A model generated the notes under the pieces. That model did not search any database and had not been told where the DNA came from. It saw only the letters and a list, made by a program, of their open reading frames with translations. Positions 22,201-26,823 of a stretch of DNA of 26,823 nt are shown in pieces. This DNA comes from Saccoglossus kowalevskii (taxonomy: Eukaryota > Hemichordata > Enteropneusta > Harrimaniidae): contig NW_003157233.1 of the NCBI RefSeq assembly GCF_000003605.2, positions 2,587 to 29,409 of the forward strand, in the 5' to 3' direction. The position numbers were made by a program, and so were the translations under genes. Positions within the stretch are counted from its first letter, which is position 1; each line of letters opens with the position of its first letter.

Positions 22201-25200
22201 AAGAATAATTTAGCGTTTATATGGCATGTGTTTCAACTCTTCAATGTAATAACCCTGTATGGCATGCATTTTATGTTAAAAATACATCCAAAACAAGCAT
22301 TTTTGCCATCTCAGTTTTCATGGACAGCTATGATACAAACATGGTTCATAAATTGAACAAAACAGGACATTGATGCACAGCATTTGTTTTTCAGATCGAA
22401 CTCAAAATGGCTGATTGACAGACATTTTGTATTTTGATGAATGCTGTTTCAAAGCCATATCTTTAGCATGCCTTGAGTAATTGCAATCAAATTTTACAAC
22501 CACATTATACATCATGTCGCACATGTTTTGGTTCTGATTCAAAATGTCTCGTTTACTATTGAACAACCCAGACTTGTTGTATCTATGGTGTTTTTTAGAC
22601 ACAACATCACTAGTTTGTATACTATCAATTCATCTGAATATATACCCTGTTTTGCAATGTTTACATTACCCTTGTACAGTGCCTTCTTTGTGTCTTGCAT
22701 TTTCCTTGAAAACCTAGTAAAAATAGAGGCTTGCTATCACATTTAAAAACATGCACTTTTCAGTGCCACGTGACAGCAATACTGGAGAATAACACTTTTG
22801 TAGTTTGGCCTTCTTTGCATAGCAAACTTTCCACTGGAGATTAATGTGCATAATAATTTTATATCATTAGGCAAGACTGATATTGATACATTATTTATTT
22901 ATTTATTTATTTATTATGTGCAGGAAGCGACCTATTCAGGTTATTATAATGCACCTCAATATATACAAGCAAATGAGAAGCTAACTAAATACCAACAAAG
23001 TGAGGGTATCAATTTAGGTACATGTGGATCGCTGCTAATGTTTAAGGTAAGTTTTGTTTATACACCTAACTTTCTCCAGTTGCATACTCGTACAATTGAG
23101 AAAATGCAAGTGCTGTAACAAATTTTGTAATTGACTCAGTATACAGTTATATTTTGTTATTCTTAGTGTTGTTCAGTACATTGTGGATAATAATTACTGT
23201 GATGTATGGCATATTTATAATAATGAGTACATTTGATTGTTAGGTTGAATTGTTACTAATTTCTGACACTCACTTCTTACTGTAAATGTCTTGATTTTTA
23301 CATAGTTATATTATCCCCTAACATTACACAGTCAAAATGCTTGTTATGGATTAGGTCAATCCATTCATTGCATTATCATCGACGTTCCTGGACTGAATAT
23401 TTCTAAATTTGGTACATAAAAGATCTCCAATGAGTGATCAAATGTTATCAAATTTATTAAACAAGTGTAGTAATTTTGATATGTTCAAAGTCTTTTGCAA
23501 TTATGAATATTACTAATAAGTATAATAAATCAAAAATCACTCAGTCACGATTCAGAGATCCCATTCATCCCATGTATCCTCATAAATACATTGGAAACGC
23601 AACCTCTGTGAGCGCAACAATGTTTTTTTTATCATGTTACATATCTCATTTGCATACAGGAACGCCATTCCTTTAATACAGTTTACTGATAATTTATAGT
23701 TGGTTAAAAACGATTTTGCTGATTTTTTTTTAGGGGGAAAATAAAAATATATTTACAGTGATAGTAAACACATTGGTAACATTTATTGTACACTGTAAGC
23801 TTATTATAATGAACACCTTTATAATGTGCAGCCATGTACTACCATACTTGAACATGCATTCAACAATCTTAGCACATGTATATTTTAATTCATTCAGTTC
23901 TTGAAAGTTTATGCAGTGATTACTTGTTCAGTCAGTGGCTTTTTATTAGTCCCCGTTCGGACGAAGTTCGAAAACGGGGACTTATAATTCGGTCTCCGTC
24001 TGTCCGTGCGTCCATAGTCATATCTCACAATCCCTTAGACCGGTTCCGTTCATTCTTTGCATGTGCCTAGTACTTTATGTGGGACATTTGCTCATGCAGT
24101 GGTTTAGCGATTCGATTCAAAATGGCCGACTGGCAGCCATCTTGTTTTTTGAAAATGTTGTATTTTGGACATGCTTTGTCAGTTTTCATTCAAACTTGGT
24201 ACATAGATTATACATGTTAGGATACATGTCCATGACGATTTATTTTACAATTGGATCAAAGATGGCCGACTGGCAGCCATCTTGTTTTTTGAAAATGTCT
24301 TATTTTGGACATGCTTTGTCAGTTTGCATTCAAATTTAGTACATAGATCATACATGTTAGGATACATGTCCTGACCATCCGTGAGTTCCTGAGTCTGTCC
24401 GTCCGTGCGTCAGTCTGTCCAGAGTCATATTTCAGAATCCTGTGGACCGATTCCGTTCATTCTTTGCATGTGCCTAGTATCTTATGTGGGACATATGCAC
24501 ATGCAGTGGTTTAGCGATTCGATTCAAAATGGCCGACCTGCAGCCATCTTGTTTTTTGAAAATGTTGTATTTTGGACATGCTTTGTCAGTTGTCATTCAA
24601 ACTTGGTACATAGATTATACATGTTAGGATACATGTCCATGACGATTTATTTCACAATTGGATCAAAGATGGTCGACTGGCAGGCATCTTGTTTTGTTTT
24701 TTTATGTGGTATCTTGTCAGTTTTTATTCAAATTTGGCACATACATGTACTTTATACATGTTAGGATGCATGTCCATGACAATTTGTTTTTAAAATCTAG
24801 TCAAGGATGGCCGATTGACAGCCATTTGACTTTTTGGCCTCACTACTATATTTTCACAATTTATGTACCATTTTCATTTGTATTTGGCACATACATCATA
24901 CATATCAGTGTGTTTCATAATCAGATCAAAGATGGGCCGAATAACAGCTGTTTTTATTTTTGGCCATATTACTACTACACAGAACACATGTTTTGATGTA
25001 AATAAACAATCTGTTGTATACGCCACTTGGAACTCAAGTTTCAAAGACTCGCTTGTGACAACCCCTCCGCTTTAATATGACGAGTACAAAGAGAACTTTC
25101 AAAAAATTAACGGGGACTGTGTCATTTTCAATGACTTTTCCCCTTATTTTATGAGAATTCGGTGCCTGGTACATTGAAGAAGCGATTCCTGTTCACTGCT

Positions 25201-26603
25201 AAGTTGAGGTTGGGAGAATTAAAAACTGTCCATTTATACAACTTTAACACAAAAAATGCATCTTTGTGAATTTCTGAAATTACTGATATATATATATAGA
25301 GAAAACATTAAAATTTAATTTAATTTAAAAAAAAAGTTTTGCCCAGTTGTTAAATGGACTCTTGTTTTCACATCTTTTGATATCACATCAAACAGGTATG
25401 ATACATTGGATATGTGATGGTATACATATGCTTCAAATGTTGTTTTTTGATCAGTTTCAAAATGGCTGACTGGTGGCCATATTTTTCTCAAAAATGTGTA
25501 TAGCATTATCTCAAAGCTGCACATATTGATTTTGTTCAATCTTAGGATATTGGTGACAATTGTTGGTCATCCATCCATTATTTTTTAGGATTTGTGAGAA
25601 AAAGGCTGACTGGCAGCCTTTTTGTACATCTTTTTTTAATTTTTGCAGATATTTTGTCAATGAATCAATCATTAAGTTGATTCAAACTTTGTATAGAGAC
25701 AATGCATTGTTCCACAAAGATGTTAGATGATTTTTGCTTAAGTTTAATTCAATATAGCTGACTGGCAGCCATTTTGTTGTACGTTTCTCAATGTAGAGAT
25801 TATAAACTTGTGCATATTAATTTGTCTTTTAGTCCAAGACATTTAGTTAACAGTGTAGAACTGGAACAAACAACAACAAAAACAGATAAATAGCTCCCAT
25901 TCAGTCATTAAAAATGAAATAAAAGAGATGGTTTTGACATTCTCAATGGTTTGTTCTGTTATTCCATAAAAGGATGAAAGTGGTATGTCACCACAAGTGT
26001 TGTTGAATACCAATCAGTTCTCCACCAAGACCAACACAACAGTGAGATCTTCCACCGAGGCAATGAAAAAAGAAAATGTGGTAGATGCCAAGGATAAGTC
26101 CAAGAAAGTACGAGATGTGGTAAGTAACTATTGGTGTTGTCATAATATTTGTTATAGTTTCAGAAAAAATGGTTCATTGTTGTTTTTCTGAATTAAATTT
26201 GATTTATTTTCAAAAATCTTGTATAGTTGGGCATTCGGCTCATGATTTCACGATAAATGAACATAAATAGTGTCAGTCTGGTGTATATACTTAACATCCC
26301 ACCAAAACAAACATTATTGTCTCACATGCACCTCTATTGGCAATGTGCTTCCAATGAGACCAAACAAAAAACAAATATTGTATTTCACTTTCACTTGACC
26401 TTGCCTAATAGTGTATGCCTACCCCAAATCATTTTGTAACTAAGTCCATGGAGGGTGCTAACTTTCTGTTTCTTGCTATATGCTGAACAAAGTCTTCAAA
26501 GTGGGGTTTGCAATATCAAGGTTTGCTGTTCAATAATCCAAAATTGATTTTTTTTCCCTAGGATGAAAATGCTCCCGATAAAGTTTCTGAAGCTTCCAAA
26601 GAT
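16160..26603 (+). CDS. TMEM87: TMEM87-family GOLD-domain seven-transmembrane protein, first six exons (partial)
   Basis: The exons are 16160-16252, 21720-21780, 21883-21983, 22924-23046, 25973-26119 and 26562-26603; all junctions agree in phase. TMEM87A and TMEM87B are Golgi proteins of the GOST family with a lumenal GOLD-type beta-sandwich and seven membrane helices, linked to endosome-to-Golgi traffic and ion or mechanosensing roles. Residues 1-18 form a signal peptide. Residues 24-85 (KFHATLGKNGGYVGFTKTAF, NTRIKLKVDCDGE, YTVGWFLRYTPC) align with the human segment KWHIPIPSGKNYFSFGK, NTTIFLKFDGEPC, ITWYLKSADC. The exon-4 stretch KYQQSEGINLGTCGSLLMFK aligns with KYQTSSKLFQNCSELFK. The three cysteines match the lumenal cysteines of the human protein. 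Exons 5 and 6 are a Ser/Thr/Lys-rich linker with no clear human match. The transmembrane exons lie to the right of the window. A/B assignment is not possible. Confidence 0.85.
16590..17141. mobile_element. Mutator-like MITE with about 100-bp TIRs and 9-bp target duplication
   Basis: The left TIR is 16590-16691 and the right TIR 17049-17141. Each starts TAGCYCTGCGTACAGTGC, passes through GGGGACGCGTT, GATAGATGTCCC and CCCTGCGTACCTCCA, and ends ACAAAGTCCGGGA. The 9-mer GGCTTCCTA flanks the element on both sides (16581-16589 and 17142-17150). Long TIRs plus a 9-bp duplication are the mark of Mutator-like elements. There is no transposase; 357 bp of unrelated sequence separates the arms. It lies in TMEM87 intron 1. 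A perfect YY1-type motif AAAATGGCGGC sits inside it (16855-16865). Confidence 0.85.
17151..18930. other. TMEM87 intron 1, middle part
   Basis: AT-rich intron. Apart from the orphan exon candidate (18018-18092), the part from about 18600 to 18930 contains decayed segments of the TTCAAACTTGGTACATAG and CAAAATGGCC type also seen at 19735-19930 and 25150-25830. No other feature is supported. Confidence 0.4.
18018..18092 (-). CDS. Orphan coding-like terminal exon, unknown protein
   Basis: On the minus strand an acceptor TATTTATTTCAG (18104-18093) is followed by 24 open codons and TAA (18020-18018). The peptide begins HIVEPLTKAM and ends IGQEGFTGYD, with DLLL between; composition looks like real protein. 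I do not recognise it. No partner exon could be found on the minus strand up to 21719. It lies inside TMEM87 intron 1 in the opposite orientation. It may be the last exon of a nested gene, a gene remnant, or chance. Confidence 0.35.
   Translation of the reverse strand, partial: HIVEPLTKAMDLLLIGQEGFTGYD
18931..19721 (-). mobile_element. Tandem-core element B, copy 1
   Basis: One end has the short hairpin GTCATTGAAAATGAC then ACAGTCCCCGTT (18931). The other end (19687-19721) is a long hairpin with AGTCCCCGTTTTCGGAC pairing with GTCCGAACGGGGACT. The single arm AGTCCCCGTT and the final AACGGGGACT are inverted to each other. Between them are conserved unique sequence (about 18960-19100) and three degenerate monomers of about 130 to 140 bp, each with an ATGGC...GCCAT core (near 19130, 19245, 19395 and 19530). 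Strand is only relative: this copy is opposite to copies 2 and 3. An open stretch of 123 codons at 19237-19608 is a product of the tandem repeat. Confidence 0.75.
19735..19930 (+). repeat. Decayed 'CAGCCATTTTG' repeat (family C)
   Basis: TTCAAACTTGGTACGTAGAC...ATGTTTCACAGAGATG...GGTTGACTGTCAGCCATTTTG is closely mirrored at 25680-25780 in the same orientation. The TGGCTGACTGGCAGCCA core resembles the cores of element B, so family C may be an older relative. Confidence 0.5.
19946..20147. repeat. MITE-like repeat with TACTGTA/TACAGTA ends
   Basis: The left end is TACTGTAAATTAC (19946) and the right end ATTCTACAGTA (20147). The body has GCTGGAATTAATTTTTGCTG, TTTTCACTGATTTTTA and TTCGCTGG boxes. 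It resembles the degenerate copies near 9600-9748 and 12426-12622. About 202 bp, no ORF. Confidence 0.5.
20376..21678. mobile_element. TIR element D (1.3 kb) containing a nested element B
   Basis: The left end CCGTAGTTGTC-GAGTATAAACCCC (20376) is matched by an inverted copy at 21654-21678, with one difference in about 25 bp. TA flanks both sides (20374-20375 and 21679-21680), suggesting a TA target duplication as in Tc1/mariner-type elements, although the family is not established. Removing the nested copy (21130-21602) leaves about 830 bp with no transposase ORF. The right end is 39 bp from TMEM87 exon 2. Confidence 0.75.
21130..21602 (+). mobile_element. Tandem-core element B, copy 2 (short, nested in D)
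   Basis: It starts inside the long hairpin (GAAGTCCGAAAACAGGGACT), so the outermost arm is missing, and ends with GGGACTGTGTCATTTTTGATGAC. It has one or two monomers (AAATTTGGCCGACTGGCGGC near 21330) and the conserved CAACCCCTCC and GACGAGCACAAAGAG end region. Same orientation as copy 3. Confidence 0.75.
21720..21780 (+). CDS. TMEM87: TMEM87 exon 2, with GC donor
   Basis: The acceptor is GCATTTTCAG. The peptide NGGYVGFTKTAFKNTRIKLK plus one base of a valine codon. The donor is AAAG followed by GCAAGT, a perfect match to the rare GC-AG donor consensus; no GT donor restores the phase. The next intron is only 102 bp. Confidence 0.85.
21883..21983 (+). CDS. TMEM87: TMEM87 exon 3 (GOLD domain, two cysteines)
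   Basis: Two bases complete the valine codon, then 33 codons: DCDGEDTDGIDYTVGWFLRY, TPCSDNYNNVIMD. The donor is GTAAGT at 21984. The acceptor AAATTAG has a weak pyrimidine tract downstream of TTCTTTTTG. The last part of this exon is copied twice more immediately downstream. Confidence 0.88.
21916..22163 (+). repeat. 89-bp tandem triplication of the exon 3 end and its donor
   Basis: Three copies with an exact 89-bp period. Copy 1 is the end of exon 3 plus the first bases of intron 3. Copy 2 (about 22005-22093) keeps the coding part, the GTAAGT donor (22073) and the TATATCGCCATATTAG intron part. Copy 3 (from about 22094) keeps the coding part but the array ends where the donor would be (GATGGCATT). 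Copies 2 and 3 resemble each other more than copy 1: both have TACAATTATAATAATG where copy 1 has GACAATTACAATAATG. Confidence 0.9.
22005..22072 (+). other. Possible alternative copy of TMEM87 exon 3 end
   Basis: The 68-nt copy 2 is preceded by ATTAG and followed by GTAAGT. Joined after exon 2 it would read DYTVGCFLRYTPCSYNYNNV and IMD, in phase on both sides, with W changed to C and D to Y. It has no polypyrimidine tract, so use as an exon is doubtful. It would lack the DCDGED segment of exon 3. Confidence 0.3.
22890..22915 (+). repeat. (ATTT)n microsatellite at the exon 4 acceptor
   Basis: About six ATTT units end some 8 bp before the acceptor TGTGCAG (22917-22923). The repeat therefore supplies the pyrimidine-rich tract of intron 3. 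Confidence 0.9.
22924..23046 (+). CDS. TMEM87: TMEM87 exon 4
   Basis: The exon has 41 codons: EATYSGYYNAPQYIQANEKL, TKYQQSEGIN, LGTCGSLLMFK. The donor GTAAGT is at 23047. Borders are both phase 0. It holds the third conserved lumenal cysteine. Confidence 0.87.
23047..23947 (+). other. TMEM87 intron 4, left part
   Basis: AT-rich intron without a recognisable gene, RNA or complete repeat. Any further exon of the linker would be phase 0 and cannot be excluded. Confidence 0.45.
23948..25135 (+). mobile_element. Tandem-core element B, copy 3 (expanded)
   Basis: The long hairpin is at 23948-23982 (AGTCCCCGTTCGGACGAAG, TTCGAAAACGGGGACT) and the far end GGGGACTGTGTCATTTTCAATGAC reaches 25135. Monomers with the ATGGCCGACTGGCAGCCAT core occur at 24122, 24262, 24529, 24669, 24807 and about 24932, spaced 140, 267, 140, 138 and 125 bp. 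A 407-bp block (24044 repeated at 24451) was duplicated inside the element. Frequent open frames here (92 to 119 codons) are repeat artefacts. It lies in TMEM87 intron 4. Confidence 0.8.
25150..25830 (+). repeat. Decayed 'CAGCCATTTTG' repeat array (family C)
   Basis: Cores at about 25461 (AAAATGGCTGACTGGTGGCC), 25604 (AAGGCTGACTGGCAGCC) and 25758 (TAGCTGACTGGCAGCCATTT) are spaced near 145 to 155 bp. The last unit matches 19735-19830. The first unit also contains a short (TA)n run near 25286. Confidence 0.5.
25973..26119 (+). CDS. TMEM87: TMEM87 exon 5 (Ser/Thr/Lys-rich lumenal linker)
   Basis: The exon has 49 codons from DESGMSPQVLLNTNQFSTKT to DKSKKVRDV, with one N-glycosylation sequon (NTT). 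The acceptor is CCATAAAAG, the donor GTAAGT at 26120. Phase 0 on both sides. There is no close match to human TMEM87, so membership rests on phase, strand and position. Confidence 0.65.
26120..26561 (+). other. TMEM87 intron 5, and 26604-26823 start of intron 6
   Basis: Both are ordinary intron sequence. In 26731-26774 the phrase GTGGAGCCC occurs twice and GGGGCTCCAC once inverted, giving a small GC-richer hairpin AAACATGGGGCTCCACCATG-like motif. Nothing else is seen. Confidence 0.45.
26562..26603 (+). CDS. TMEM87: TMEM87 exon 6 (small linker exon)
   Basis: The exon has 14 codons, DENAPDKVSEASKD, between a strong acceptor TTTTTTTTCCCTAG and the donor GTAAGT. Phase 0 on both sides. Acidic like the start of exon 5 (both begin GATGA), suggesting a modular linker. 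Confidence 0.65.
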
Positions 26604-26823
26604 GTAAGTACACTATCTCTGCCATATCTTGAGTGTTATTTTATTGGACTTTCATAAATTAAGACTGCATTTATTAAGCATTATTAATTAAGAAGTAGAG
26701 CCAGTAGTCTAGAGATACACAAACAAAGTGGAGCCCTTTGTACAAGTGGAGCCCCAAACATGGGGCTCCACCATGTTTCATATTTTATATTAATATTTAA
26801 TCGAATTTAAGTCAGGTTTGCGA

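Larger units (their letters stand above)
21984..22923 (+). other. TMEM87 intron 3 remainder
   Basis: After the exon-3 triplication (to 22163) the intron is AT-rich and has a single CAAAATGGCTGATTGACAGA-type core (about 22404) like family C. No gene or RNA is supported. Confidence 0.5.

Overview
This looks like about 27 kb of nuclear DNA from an AT-rich marine invertebrate animal. The evidence is spliced genes with GT-AG introns, vertebrate-like gene content, many MITE-type and tandem-core repeats, and the tail of a non-LTR retrotransposon. I cannot fix the phylum; the repeat style resembles molluscs, brachiopods, amphioxus or hemichordates. There is no operon structure, no RNA gene and no CRISPR array.

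Three host genes are present. (1) At 552-2215 (+) are the last three coding exons of a prostaglandin reductase 2 gene (PTGR2, zinc-binding dehydrogenase superfamily). They match the family along their whole length except for one extra base in the middle exon. (2) At 3726-12072 (-) is a complete 11-exon gene for ER lectin 1 (ERLEC1/XTP3-B), an ERAD lectin with two MRH domains; the exons join in phase to a 446-residue product. (3) From 16160 to beyond the right edge (+) are the first six exons of a TMEM87-family gene (GOLD-domain seven-transmembrane Golgi protein). They encode the signal peptide and most of the lumenal domain; the transmembrane part must lie outside the window. PTGR2 and ERLEC1 are convergent; ERLEC1 and TMEM87 are divergent, with about 4.1 kb between their start codons.

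Between and inside the genes the DNA is rich in mobile-element relics. They include an A/C/T-rich minisatellite (1-265); an element with tandem monomers and a hairpin end in an ERLEC1 intron (5787-6419); a MITE with TTA target duplication (7181-7685); a MITE with CCCGGGGG termini (12917-13319); a LINE 3' end (about 14500-15266); a Mutator-like MITE with roughly 100-bp terminal repeats and a 9-bp target duplication (16590-17141); three copies of a second tandem-core, hairpin-ended family (18931-19721, 21130-21602, 23948-25135), one nested inside a 1.3-kb TIR element (20376-21678); and degenerate TACTGTA-ended elements.

The most interesting observations are: an 89-bp tandem triplication of the end of TMEM87 exon 3 that carries a spare, in-frame, donor-bearing exon copy; a GC-AG intron next to it; the single-base break in PTGR2; two unrelated-sequence repeat families that share one unusual architecture (single inverted arm at one end, hairpin of both arms at the other, about 140-170-bp monomers between); and an orphan coding-like exon on the minus strand inside TMEM87 intron 1. 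I saw no convincing new enzyme system or defence locus.
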